63,703 nucleotides of DNA, taken from Ruminococcus sp. Lineage in GTDB: Bacteria; Bacillota; Clostridia; Oscillospirales; Acutalibacteraceae. The notes beneath the pieces are model-generated. The model worked only from the letters and a program-made list of their open reading frames with translations. It had not been told where the DNA came from and made no database searches. The position numbers were made by a program, and so were the translations under genes. The stretch lies in contig JAFUOM010000063.1 in NCBI GenBank assembly GCA_017481885.1, forward strand, positions 1-63,703, written 5' to 3'. Each line of letters opens with the position of its first letter. The first letter of the stretch is position 1. This document shows positions 15,516 through 24,081 of the stretch, in pieces.

Positions 15516-17693
15516 ATGGGTAGAAAATTAATGTTTACAACAGATAATAATATAAATGTGGAAGCTTACTTAACTGAGGGAGATTATCTCAGAATAAAGT
15601 GCAGTATTAAAGACGAAGAGATAAATGAGTATCCGTTCAACCTAAAAAAAGAGCCAAAGGATGCTAAGATTATCGAAAGCGACAAAACCGCTGTGGGTGA
15701 TTTCTTCATCGTAAAAAATGAGAACGGTTATACTCTTCTTGATAAAAACGAAAACCCTGTCTACAAATCAGAAATCGAAATAAGCTACGACAAAAACGGT
15801 ACTTTTGTTGCTATCGAAAACACCTGGGACAGAGTCGGTTTTGTTCAAGAACTTGTTGAAAAGCGTACATACTTTGGTCAGTACAAGTTTATGGGTATGG
15901 GTGAAGCCGCTGATACACTTACTTTAAACAACAACAGTTTCAAGCTCTACCACACCGCTGACTTAGGCAATCAGGCTCAGCTTTACATTCCGTTCTACTT
16001 TACAAACACAGGCTACGCTGTGTACTACAACGCTAACGGCAACGATAGTTTCAGCTTTACTGATGACAGCGTTACTTACACTACAAAACAGCTCTACTTT
16101 GACTGTTATATGTTCGTAGAAGCTACACCAAAGAAGGTTGTGTCAAGATTCTATGATTTTTCATCTTCAAAGTCGCTTATGCCACAGTGGACCTTTGGTT
16201 ACATTCAGTCAAAGTTTGGCTACCAGAATGAACAGGAAATCTACGAGCTTTTAGAGCAGATTGACAAGCACAACTTAAAAGTAAGTGCGATTGTAATTGA
16301 TTTGCACTGGTACAAGAGAATGGGCGATTTGGACTGGAACAGAGAGAATTTCCCACACTATGAAGAAATGATAAAAGAGCTTAAAAAGCGAAACATAAAG
16401 CTGCTCACTATCTCTCAGCCGTTTTTCACTTGCGAAAGTAAAAACTACAAAGAGCTTGACGAAAACGACGTTTTTGCTAAGCGTACAAAAGAGGTTACAA
16501 AGCCACAGACAGCTGTTTGGGGTGACTGGTGGTGCAGAGATGACCTGTACGGCTCGGTTATAAATCCGCTGTCAGAAAACGCAGAGAAGATTCTCGGCAA
16601 AAAGTACGTTGAAATGAAAGAAAAGGGTGTTGACGGTTTCTGGCTCGACCTTGGCGAACCTGAGAACGTTCCGCCACAGGTGTTCTTCAACTCTTACAGC
16701 GAAGAGGAATTCCACCTGCACTTTGCTCACGAGTGGATTAAGATTATCCACGGTGCTGTTACAAAGGCTTACCCTGATTACAGAATGTTTGTTTTGAGCC
16801 GTTGTGGTTTCACAGGTACACCTGGTATGAACGTTTCAATCTGGTCAGGCGACAGCTCGGCAACTTTCACTAACCTCAAAAAGCAGGTGCTCCTTGGTAT
16901 CAACTCAGGTATCACAGGCTACTCATACTGGGGCAGCGACGCAGGCGGATTTTTAAGCCAGCTCAAACTTCCAAACGAAGAGGTTTACACACGTTGGATG
17001 CAGTTTGCGTCCTTTACTCCGATGTTTAGAACTCACGGCAAGAAGACTCCTAGGGAACCGTGGTGCTTTGAGGGCAAGACAACAGACATCTGTTGTGAGC
17101 TTATTAATATGAGAAACAACCTTATGCCGTACATTTACAGTAGTTCTTACAGCACATACAAAAACGGCGTGCCGATGATGCGTGCGATGTATATGGAGCA
17201 TCCTGACGACGAAAAATGTTTTGACATCAGCGACCAGTTCTACTTTGGTGACAACCTGCTCGTTGCTCCTGTATTTACTAGTATGAATGAAACAACAAAA
17301 AGAGATGTGTATTTGCCGGACGGCTTGTGGTATGACTTTAATACTTTAGAGCCTGTTAAGGGTGGTAGCATCACAGTAGACGTAACTATGGACAACATCC
17401 CTGTGTTCTTAAAAGAGGGCAGTGTTACTGTTACTGAAAAGGAAATCATTGTGACTGAGTCAGTTGATGGCAAGGGTGAAGAATTCATCTGGTACATCGA
17501 CGACGGCGAAACAAACAACTACTTAAAAGGCGAGTTTGAGGAAATCTCGCTTAAATTAAACGGCACAACACTTGAAGTTAAAAACGTTAAAAACGACAAG
17601 ACAGTTAACATCAAGTTTGTGACAACAAAGGGCGAAATAAGAACAAGAGAAAACGTTATTCTCAGCGTAGGAAACAATTATATAGAGCTATAA
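15516..17693 (+). CDS. Glycoside hydrolase family 31 alpha-glycosidase (cytoplasmic)
   Basis: A 725-residue GH31 enzyme, likely an alpha-glucosidase or alpha-xylosidase. The N-terminal beta-sandwich spans roughly residues 1-215 and the catalytic barrel about 225-600. The nucleophile Asp378 lies in GFWLDLGEPENVP and the acid/base Asp446 in SIWSGDSSATF. TFGYIQSKFGYQN and FRTHGKKTPREPW are family blocks. A C-terminal beta domain follows. There is no signal peptide, so it acts in the cytoplasm. The start is set by an AGGAGGT site at 15502-15508. Its place inside a nucleotide-sugar operon is unusual: it may recycle a glycan fragment or degrade imported oligosaccharides. The substrate cannot be read from sequence alone. 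Confidence 0.92.
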   Translation: MGRKLMFTTDNNINVEAYLTEGDYLRIKCSIKDEEINEYPFNLKKEPKDAKIIESDKTAVGDFFIVKNENGYTLLDKNENPVYKSEIEISYDKNGTFVAIENTWDRVGFVQELVEKRTYFGQYKFMGMGEAADTLTLNNNSFKLYHTADLGNQAQLYIPFYFTNTGYAVYYNANGNDSFSFTDDSVTYTTKQLYFDCYMFVEATPKKVVSRFYDFSSSKSLMPQWTFGYIQSKFGYQNEQEIYELLEQIDKHNLKVSAIVIDLHWYKRMGDLDWNRENFPHYEEMIKELKKRNIKLLTISQPFFTCESKNYKELDENDVFAKRTKEVTKPQTAVWGDWWCRDDLYGSVINPLSENAEKILGKKYVEMKEKGVDGFWLDLGEPENVPPQVFFNSYSEEEFHLHFAHEWIKIIHGAVTKAYPDYRMFVLSRCGFTGTPGMNVSIWSGDSSATFTNLKKQVLLGINSGITGYSYWGSDAGGFLSQLKLPNEEVYTRWMQFASFTPMFRTHGKKTPREPWCFEGKTTDICCELINMRNNLMPYIYSSSYSTYKNGVPMMRAMYMEHPDDEKCFDISDQFYFGDNLLVAPVFTSMNETTKRDVYLPDGLWYDFNTLEPVKGGSITVDVTMDNIPVFLKEGSVTVTEKEIIVTESVDGKGEEFIWYIDDGETNNYLKGEFEEISLKLNGTTLEVKNVKNDKTVNIKFVTTKGEIRTRENVILSVGNNYIEL

Positions 17694-17709
17694 AAAGGAA
17701 GGGTTAGAA

Positions 17710-18876
17710 ATGTTTGAAATCAGCTTATCAGAGCCAAATTTAAGAGGTAACGAAATTAAATATGTTACACAGGCAATAGAAAGCCAGTGGGTGTCAATTA
17801 CAGGTCCGTTTGTCGGACAGTTCCAGAATGTTGTAGAAGATTACGTTAAGGCCGACAACGCTATCCCAATGCAGAACGCAACATCAGCTTTGCATATGGC
17901 GTTGATTATTAACGAAATTGGCGAGGACCACGAGGTTATCGCTCCGACACTTACATTTATCGCGTCAGTAAACTGCATCAAGTACGTTAACGCTACGCCG
18001 ATTTTTATGGACTGCGACCGCTACGGCAGTATGGATGCAAAAAAGCTTAGACATTTCTGCCAGACTCAGTGCACACTTACTGACAAGGGACTTATCAACA
18101 ACAAAACAGGCAAGCATATAAAGGCGGTTGTTGTTACTCACGTTTTTGGCAATATGGCTGATATGGAGAGTATCGTTGACATTGCAAAAGAGTTTAAGCT
18201 CGTTTTAATTGAAGACTCAGCTCAGGCTCTTGGCACATACTACACAGACGGCAAGCTCAAGGGTCAGTATGCAGGCACATTCGGCGACTGCGGTGTGTAC
18301 TCCTACAATTCAAACAAAATCATCACCTGCGGTAGCGGTGGTACACTTGTAGTTAAAGACAAGGATAAAGCCGACAAGGTTATGTACCTTTCAGCTCAGG
18401 CTAAGGACGACGGTTTACGCTACAAGCACAACAACGTCGGCTACAACTATATGATGAACAACATTCAGGCGGCTGTCGGCATTGCACAGATGGAACAGCT
18501 TGAATCTTTTATAAAGACTAAGGAAAACAACTACAACTTATACAAAGAACTGCTCAAAGACGTTAAGGGTATCACACTTTTGCCATTTAGCGATAACTGC
18601 AGACCTAACTACTGGTTCTTCTCAATTTTAGTTGACGAGGAGCAGTACGGTATGAGCAGGGAAGAGCTGATGAACAAGCTCAGTGAGCGTAAGATTCAGA
18701 CAAGACCTGTTTGGGGACTTGTGCACAAGCAGAAGCCATACGAAAACTGCCAGACATTCGAAATCACTCAGGCTGAAAAGTACGCAGACACACTGCTAAA
18801 CATCCCTTGTGGCAGTACTCTTACCGAAGAACAGGTTAAAAAAGTAGTAGATACAATCAAAGAACTTGCAAAGTAA
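17710..18876 (+). CDS. DegT/DnrJ/EryC1-family sugar aminotransferase (LegC/perosamine-synthase like)
   Basis: A 388-residue PLP-dependent aminotransferase that would add an amino group to a keto-sugar nucleotide. It begins ISLSEPNLRGNEIKYVTQAI, as in the LegC and perosamine-synthase groups. IEDSAQALG carries the PLP-stacking and ring-nitrogen Asp at about 169, and the Schiff-base Lys203 lies in YSYNSNKIITCGSGG. NYMMNNIQAAVGIAQMEQL and RPVWGLVHKQKPY are strong family blocks. Gmd in the same operon makes GDP-4-keto-6-deoxymannose, so GDP-perosamine is one candidate product. The LegC-like sequence would instead suggest a UDP- or GDP-linked legionaminate-type precursor, but no other nonulosonate genes are here. 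The family is certain, the product is not. Confidence 0.88.
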   Translation: MFEISLSEPNLRGNEIKYVTQAIESQWVSITGPFVGQFQNVVEDYVKADNAIPMQNATSALHMALIINEIGEDHEVIAPTLTFIASVNCIKYVNATPIFMDCDRYGSMDAKKLRHFCQTQCTLTDKGLINNKTGKHIKAVVVTHVFGNMADMESIVDIAKEFKLVLIEDSAQALGTYYTDGKLKGQYAGTFGDCGVYSYNSNKIITCGSGGTLVVKDKDKADKVMYLSAQAKDDGLRYKHNNVGYNYMMNNIQAAVGIAQMEQLESFIKTKENNYNLYKELLKDVKGITLLPFSDNCRPNYWFFSILVDEEQYGMSREELMNKLSERKIQTRPVWGLVHKQKPYENCQTFEITQAEKYADTLLNIPCGSTLTEEQVKKVVDTIKELAK

Positions 18877-18908
18877 AATACTCTTTAGTAACAGAAAGAA
18901 GAATTGAT

Positions 18909-20033
18909 ATGAAAAACTGTGAAATTGCTTTCTATATCTCAAGCCACGGCTTTGGCCACTTAACAAGAAGCCTTGCGTTAATTGAACACATCTTAAAAAC
19001 TACAGATTTGAATCTTTATATCTGCACAGGCAAGGCTCAAAACGAGTTCGCAAAAATTTATCTTGATGAGTTTTTGCCAAGACTTACTTTTTCAGACTAC
19101 AAGGTTGACGTCGGAATTGTTAACAAGAAAAACAGCTTAGCCGTTGACGTTGAAAAGACAAACGAGGTTGTGTACGCAATGCTACAGTCTTACAAAACAC
19201 AGAGCGTTATTGAAGCAGAAAAGCTCAAAGAGATGGGCACAAAGCTTATTATTTCCGATGTATCTGCGTTTGCGTGTTTAGTCGCAGAAAAGTGTGATGT
19301 AGAGCTTGTTGAGATTGGCAATTTCACTTGGACAGACCAGTACATTAGCGTTAAGGCTGACGAAAAAATCGTTGAGACTTTCAAAGAGATTTACTCAAAG
19401 TGCAACAACTTTATCGCTTACGATTTGTCACTGCCATTCGTTGGTGCAAAAGACGGCACGGTTTTTTACAGCGATTATCTTATTTCACGTCCGATTTACG
19501 ACATCCGTGTAGAGGAAATCAGAACCAAGTATAATGAGCTTTACAAAGCTAAAACAGGTAAGGAGTGCGGTGGATTTTTGTACCTGAGCCTTGGCAAATC
19601 CGCAGAGCTCCCACAGGTTAGTATCAAGAATTTCAGCGGTGTTGTTTTCTACACCGAGGGCCTTGAGTTTAATGAGTGTGCTTACCCTGAGATACTCTTT
19701 GTAAGACTTCCTAATGAGATTAAAGACAGCCAGAGCTTTGTAGCCGCTGCTGATTTAGTAATCGCAAAAGCAGGCTGGAGTACCTCAGCCGAGGGCGTTG
19801 TTGCTCACTCTAAAACACTGCTGATTGAACGAGAGGGCGTTGACGACGATATGAACACAATCAACACTTTAAAGTCAAGACGTTTAGCGTCAAGCCTTAC
19901 AACAGACGAGGTTATTAACCTTGACTACAAGATGCTCTTAGACAGAGCAAACGCTGACATTGACGTGAGCAAGCTCAATGAGATTAAAAACGATACAAAG
20001 AAAGTCTGCGAAAAGCTTTTATCATATATGTGA
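18909..20033 (+). CDS. GT-B glycosyltransferase-like protein
   Basis: A 374-residue protein with a two-domain GT-B look. ISSHGFGHLTRSLALIEH (about 9-26) is the N-terminal acceptor-side loop seen in MurG-like and arabinokinase-associated transferases. A C-terminal nucleotide-binding part holds SLGKSAELP and DLVIAKAGWSTSAEGVVAHSK, which match the donor phosphate-binding region of GT-B enzymes. No signal peptide or membrane helix is visible, so it would act at the cytoplasmic face of the membrane. It sits between the sugar aminotransferase and manC, which suggests use of a GDP-linked sugar. Donor and acceptor are unknown. Start at ATG 18909 with an AGAAGAA-type site. Confidence 0.7.
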   Translation: MKNCEIAFYISSHGFGHLTRSLALIEHILKTTDLNLYICTGKAQNEFAKIYLDEFLPRLTFSDYKVDVGIVNKKNSLAVDVEKTNEVVYAMLQSYKTQSVIEAEKLKEMGTKLIISDVSAFACLVAEKCDVELVEIGNFTWTDQYISVKADEKIVETFKEIYSKCNNFIAYDLSLPFVGAKDGTVFYSDYLISRPIYDIRVEEIRTKYNELYKAKTGKECGGFLYLSLGKSAELPQVSIKNFSGVVFYTEGLEFNECAYPEILFVRLPNEIKDSQSFVAAADLVIAKAGWSTSAEGVVAHSKTLLIEREGVDDDMNTINTLKSRRLASSLTTDEVINLDYKMLLDRANADIDVSKLNEIKNDTKKVCEKLLSYM

Positions 20034-20041
20034 GGTGCAGT

Positions 20042-21079
20042 ATGAAAGTTCTGATTCTTGCAGGCGGTAAAGGCTCAAGGCTGTGGCCTTTGAGCAAAGA
20101 AAGCTGTCCAAAGCAGTTTACCGCTGATATTCCTGACAATGACGGTCTTACTCTTTTTCAGTCCACCTTTAAAAGAGCAATGAAACTGACAGACAAAAAC
20201 AGCATATTCGTTGTAACAAATGCGTGCTACAAAGAGCTTGTAACAGAGCAGACAGCAACATTGTGTAACGGCTATGCTGATGAAAATATAATATGTGAAA
20301 CTGTTGGCAAGAACACTCTGCCAGCTATTGTTTACGGCGTGAAGGTTGCTTGTAAAAACGGTGACGACAATGTTTTGGTGTTCCCGTCTGACCACAAAAT
20401 CGAAAATGAAAACGAAATGCTTTCGATTATAAAAAATACCGAAAAACTTTCTGAAAACAGCATCGTCACCTTTGGTATGACACCAACAAGCCCTAGCACA
20501 GAGTATGGCTACATTGAACCAGACAACGAGGTTTTAAACGGCTTTAAGGTTAAGAATTTCAAGGAAAAGCCGAGCTTTGAAAAAGCACAGGAGTTTATTG
20601 AAAGCGGTTATCTTTGGAACAGCGGAATCTTTATGTTTAACTCAAGTGTGTTTATGAGTGAAGCAAAAAAGCACGCTGTAGATATATTCAACGCAATTAT
20701 CGGCAGTTCATCAGTAGAAGAAGCTTACTCAAAAATCGAAGTGGGCACTTCAATCGACTACGGCGTTATGGAAAAAACAGATTGTGCCGCAGTTGTTAAG
20801 ATGAGTGTCGGTTGGTCAGATTTAGGCGGATTTGATGCATTTTTCAAAGCCTTTGAAACTGACAAAAACGGCAATCTTTGCGGTGAGGATACAGTAAACA
20901 TCGACAGCAAAAATAACCTCGTAATTGCACCAGACACTAAAAAGGTAGTGCTTTTAGGCGTTGAGGATTTAATCGTTGTAGAAAAAGACGGCGTGCTCCT
21001 TTTGTGCAAGAAAAACGAGTCTTACAGAATTAAGGATGCTGTTGAAACACTTAAATCAGTTAACCCCGATTTGCTGTAA
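20042..21079 (+). CDS. manC: Mannose-1-phosphate guanylyltransferase
   Basis: A 345-residue nucleotidyltransferase that makes GDP-mannose from mannose-1-phosphate and GTP. It starts MKVLILAGGKGSRLWPLS, the GTP-binding loop, followed by KESCPKQF. FPSDHKI, TEYGYIEP, NFKEKPSF and SGYLWNSGIFMF are the usual blocks of the type II GMP family. It lacks the C-terminal isomerase domain of bifunctional ManC, consistent with a separate manA in the operon. The ATG at 20042 follows GAGGTG; a GTG at 20030 overlaps the upstream gene and is less likely. It is the last gene of the run and is followed by a strong terminator (21147-21185). Confidence 0.94.
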   Translation: MKVLILAGGKGSRLWPLSKESCPKQFTADIPDNDGLTLFQSTFKRAMKLTDKNSIFVVTNACYKELVTEQTATLCNGYADENIICETVGKNTLPAIVYGVKVACKNGDDNVLVFPSDHKIENENEMLSIIKNTEKLSENSIVTFGMTPTSPSTEYGYIEPDNEVLNGFKVKNFKEKPSFEKAQEFIESGYLWNSGIFMFNSSVFMSEAKKHAVDIFNAIIGSSSVEEAYSKIEVGTSIDYGVMEKTDCAAVVKMSVGWSDLGGFDAFFKAFETDKNGNLCGEDTVNIDSKNNLVIAPDTKKVVLLGVEDLIVVEKDGVLLLCKKNESYRIKDAVETLKSVNPDLL

Positions 21080-21146
21080 AGGTAAATCGAGAGAATAAAT
21101 CAAACCAAAAATAATGTGAACAAACCAAAAAGACTAAAAAGTCCGC

Positions 21147-21185
21147 AAAAAAGGTTAACCTGCCGACCACAGGTTAACCTTTTTT
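21147..21185 (+). terminator. Terminator of the GDP-sugar operon
   Basis: AAAAAAGGTTAACCTG (21147-21162) pairs with CAGGTTAACCTTTTTT (21170-21185): a 16-bp perfect stem with a 7-nt loop and T-run. Confidence 0.92.
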
Positions 21186-21194
21186 GTGTTATGG

Positions 21195-21435
21195 TAAATT
21201 ATAGTTTATTGTACTGAAAATCATACATTATATCTGTGTAACTACACACAAATGACCAACCAAGGCTTCCCCTTGAGGGGAAGCTGTCGAGTATTGCGAG
21301 ACTGATGAGGTGAAAACGCTTGATAACAGCAATTTAACTGTTAAGCTATCAACGCCTTCAACCTCATCCGTCACCTATCGGTGCCACCTTCCCCAATCTC
21401 GGGGAAGGCTTTTTGTTCACCTAAACTATAATTTA
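21195..21435 (-). mobile_element. MITE-like element, copy A (inverted orientation)
   Basis: TAAATTATAGTTTA (21195-21208) and TAAACTATAATTTA (21422-21435) are perfect 14-bp terminal inverted repeats enclosing 241 bp. The interior has no gene but has strong hairpins (GGCTTCCCCTTGAGGGGAAGC, and the paired CCTTCCCC/GGGGAAGG arm). Its reverse complement matches copy B (38523-38790) along nearly its whole length. It lies between converging operons. Confidence 0.85.
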
Positions 21436-21501
21436 TCGGGAAACAGGCTATCTTGCTATGTGAATTAGTTATACAGATTCCTACTAATTTGAGCAAAGAA
21501 A

Positions 21502-21529
21502 AACAGGCAGTCTTTTTAAACTGCCTGTT
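21502..21529 (-). terminator. Terminator of the lysC-hom transcript
   Basis: AACAGGCAGT (21502-21511) and ACTGCCTGTT (21520-21529); on the minus strand the stem is followed by a T-run. Confidence 0.85.
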
Positions 21530-21567
21530 GTACTCTTGTTCGGTTTGTAAAAACAAAAACTGAATTA

Positions 21568-22788
21568 TTAGTCGTTCTCAGGGAAGAACTTGTCGTGGAT
21601 AGCCTCAACTGCGAGGTCAGCGTCACGCTTGTCAATAAGAACAGAAACCTTGATTTCTGATGTTGAAATCATCTGGATGTTAATCTGTCTGTCGTAGAGT
21701 GCCTCGAACATTGTTGAAGCAACGCCTGCGTGTGTCTCCATACCTGCACCAACGATTGAAATCTTAGCAATCTTGTCGTCGTAGTGAACAGCACCTGTGC
21801 CGTTGTCTGACGCGAACTTCTCAACAATCTGTAAAGCCTCAGCGCCCTTATCCTTTGGAACTGTGAATGTGATGTCCTTTGTGCCATCTCTGCCAATTGA
21901 CTGGAGAATAATGTCAACGTTGATGTCTCTTGCTGAAAGCTTTGAGAACATTTTGAATGCAAGGCCCGGCTTGTCAGGGATGCATGTTACTGAGATTCTT
22001 GCTACATTTGTATCTTTAGCTACGCCGCTAATAAGCATTTTTTCCATTTTTGGTCTCTCCTTTACGATAGTGCCCGGCTTCTGTGTCAGGCTTGATAATA
22101 CTTCGAGCTCGATGTTGTATTTTTTAGCCATCTCAACTGAGCGGTTGTTAAGAACCTGTGCACCAAGTGTTGCAAGCTCCAACATCTCGTCGTATGAAAT
22201 TTCGTTTAATTTGATAGCGCCCTTGATTTTTCTTGGGTCTGCTGTGTATACACCCTCAACGTCGGTGTAAATCTGGCACAAATCAGCGTGCATAGCTGCA
22301 GCAATTGCAACGGCAGATGTATCAGAACCGCCACGACCTAAAGTTGTGATGTCGTCGTAACGTGAAAGTCCTTGGAAGCCTGCAACGATTACGATTTTCT
22401 TCTGATCAAGTTCCTTTTTGATACGGCTTGTGTCAACCTTGCGGATACGTGCCCAAGTGTGTGATGATGTTGTCTTAAAGCCTGCCTGCCAGCCAAGTAA
22501 TGACACTGCAGGGTAGCCGAGCTTCTGGATAGCCATAGCTAAAAGTGAAATTGAAATCTGCTCGCCTGAAGCTAAAAGCATATCCATCTCACGCTTTGAT
22601 GGGGCTGTGTCGCCGTTGATTTCTGCGGCTTTTTCGATAAGGTCGTCAGTAGTGTCGCCCTGAGCGGAAACTACAACGACTACGTTGTTACCCTTTTTGT
22701 AAGTGTCTGTAACAACTCTTGCGACGTTCATTACGTGCTCAGCGTCTTTTACTGAGCTACCGCCGAACTTCTGTACAATTAAACTCAT
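21568..22788 (-). CDS. lysC: Aspartate kinase
   Basis: A 406-residue aspartokinase, the first step of lysine, threonine and methionine synthesis. VQKFGGSSV at 5-13 is the N-terminal kinase motif; GFQGLSRYDDITTLGRGGSD and YTDVEGVYTADPR are the catalytic and substrate-binding blocks. Two ACT domains follow from about residue 265 (GVAKDTNVARISVTCIPDKP and KISIVGAGMETHAGVAS), so feedback inhibition by an end-product amino acid is expected. The ATG at 22788 is preferred: GGAGC precedes it and the protein then begins MSLIVQKFGG, as in relatives; a longer frame to 22848 runs into hom. It follows hom with a 14-base gap, so they share a transcript. No lysine riboswitch is visible here. Confidence 0.96.
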   Translation of the reverse strand: MSLIVQKFGGSSVKDAEHVMNVARVVTDTYKKGNNVVVVVSAQGDTTDDLIEKAAEINGDTAPSKREMDMLLASGEQISISLLAMAIQKLGYPAVSLLGWQAGFKTTSSHTWARIRKVDTSRIKKELDQKKIVIVAGFQGLSRYDDITTLGRGGSDTSAVAIAAAMHADLCQIYTDVEGVYTADPRKIKGAIKLNEISYDEMLELATLGAQVLNNRSVEMAKKYNIELEVLSSLTQKPGTIVKERPKMEKMLISGVAKDTNVARISVTCIPDKPGLAFKMFSKLSARDINVDIILQSIGRDGTKDITFTVPKDKGAEALQIVEKFASDNGTGAVHYDDKIAKISIVGAGMETHAGVASTMFEALYDRQINIQMISTSEIKVSVLIDKRDADLAVEAIHDKFFPEND

Positions 22789-22802
22789 GTGTTTTTGCTC
22801 CT

Positions 22803-24047
22803 TTACAGATCTCCGATACGAATTGCAGAACATACTTTGATTCCGCACTCGTTCAGAGTATCAATGTTGTTAAGAATTGTTGCGTAAGCCATTGGCTCAC
22901 ATACGAAAGCGAGTTCGCCTTCTTTAGCCTTGGTGTTCTCCAAGACGTGGACGTCATTAAAGAGCTCCTTGGCTTTATTATATGCAAAAGCTTTGTCATC
23001 CGAAACGGTGCGGATGTACATAGCTGTAACTGACTCTTTGTAGTCGATAACAGAACTGTTGTCTGAGTCTGCCCAGAAAAGATACTTTCTGTTTTTAAGA
23101 TGCTTTACGCAGTCGATGATGTCAGCAACAACAGCGGAAGCTGTCGGGAGTTTGCCAGCACCCTTGCCGTAGAATACTACGTCGTCTGTGCAGTCGCCTC
23201 TAACCATAATGCCGTTGAATACATCGTCGATGTTAGCAAGCTGGCTCTTGTTAGGAATAAACATCGGTGCTACAACGATGTCTACCTTTTTGTTAGGAAG
23301 CTGTTTAACCTTACCGATGAGCTTGATTACACCGCCCCAGATTTCAGCGTATTTAACGTCGTCTAAAGTGATGTTTGTAATACCCTCTGTGTGTACTGCG
23401 TCAGGGTAGATGTGCTTGCCGTAAGCTAAAGATGCTAAGATACAAATCTTTCTGCAAGCGTCGTGACCTTCTACGTCAGCCTCAGGGTTACGCTCAGCGT
23501 AGCCTAAGTCCTGAGCAAGCTTTAAAGCTTCATCAAAGTCCATACCCTCGTTAATCATCTTTGTTAAGATGAAGTTTGTTGTACCGTTTAAGATACCTGC
23601 GATTTCACTTACGTTGTTAGCAACCAAGCACTGGTTTATTGGGCGGATGATTGGAATACCGCCGCCAACAGATGCTTCGAAAAGGAAGTTTGTGTTGTTG
23701 TCCTTTGCAATCTGTAAGAGCTCAGCGCCCTTTGCGGCAACTAACTCCTTGTTTGATGTTACAACACTCTTGCCTTTGAGTAAACACTGCTTTACAAAAT
23801 CGTAAGCTGGGTTTAAACCGCCCATAACTTCAACAACAATGTCAACATCGATGTCGTTAACGATGTCATTAAAATCCTTTGTAAAGCGGTCAGCTAAAGG
23901 ATGCTCAGGGAAATCCCTTAAATCAAGAATGTGTTTTATGTACAGCTCTTCGCCAACTGAGGCAAAGAGCTTCTGTTTGTGTGTGAGTAAAATCTCTGAC
24001 ACACCTGAGCCAACAACACCGTGGCCCATAATTGCTACTGATACCAT
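22803..24047 (-). CDS. hom: Homoserine dehydrogenase
   Basis: A 414-residue NAD(P)-dependent enzyme that reduces aspartate semialdehyde to homoserine. The Rossmann motif GHGVVGSGV lies at 8-16, GGLNPAYDFVKQCLLKGKSV follows, and FEASVGGGIPIIRP with ILNGTTNFIL forms the catalytic region. DLGYAERNPEADVEGHDA carries the metal and catalytic Lys/Asp area. The C-terminal part contains an ACT-like domain (about residues 330-414), as in feedback-regulated Gram-positive enzymes. It lies directly upstream of lysC on the same strand and 34 bases downstream of the PBP gene, so all three may share a transcript. Confidence 0.96.
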   Translation of the reverse strand: MVSVAIMGHGVVGSGVSEILLTHKQKLFASVGEELYIKHILDLRDFPEHPLADRFTKDFNDIVNDIDVDIVVEVMGGLNPAYDFVKQCLLKGKSVVTSNKELVAAKGAELLQIAKDNNTNFLFEASVGGGIPIIRPINQCLVANNVSEIAGILNGTTNFILTKMINEGMDFDEALKLAQDLGYAERNPEADVEGHDACRKICILASLAYGKHIYPDAVHTEGITNITLDDVKYAEIWGGVIKLIGKVKQLPNKKVDIVVAPMFIPNKSQLANIDDVFNGIMVRGDCTDDVVFYGKGAGKLPTASAVVADIIDCVKHLKNRKYLFWADSDNSSVIDYKESVTAMYIRTVSDDKAFAYNKAKELFNDVHVLENTKAKEGELAFVCEPMAYATILNNIDTLNECGIKVCSAIRIGDL

Positions 24048-24081
24048 ATCTATCCAAACCTTTCGTGAAAGAAAATTAACT

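Noticed and set aside
17710..18876. Aminotransferase as evidence for a full legionaminic or pseudaminic acid pathway
   Set aside because: No NeuB/NeuA-type synthase or cytidylyltransferase gene is present in the window.
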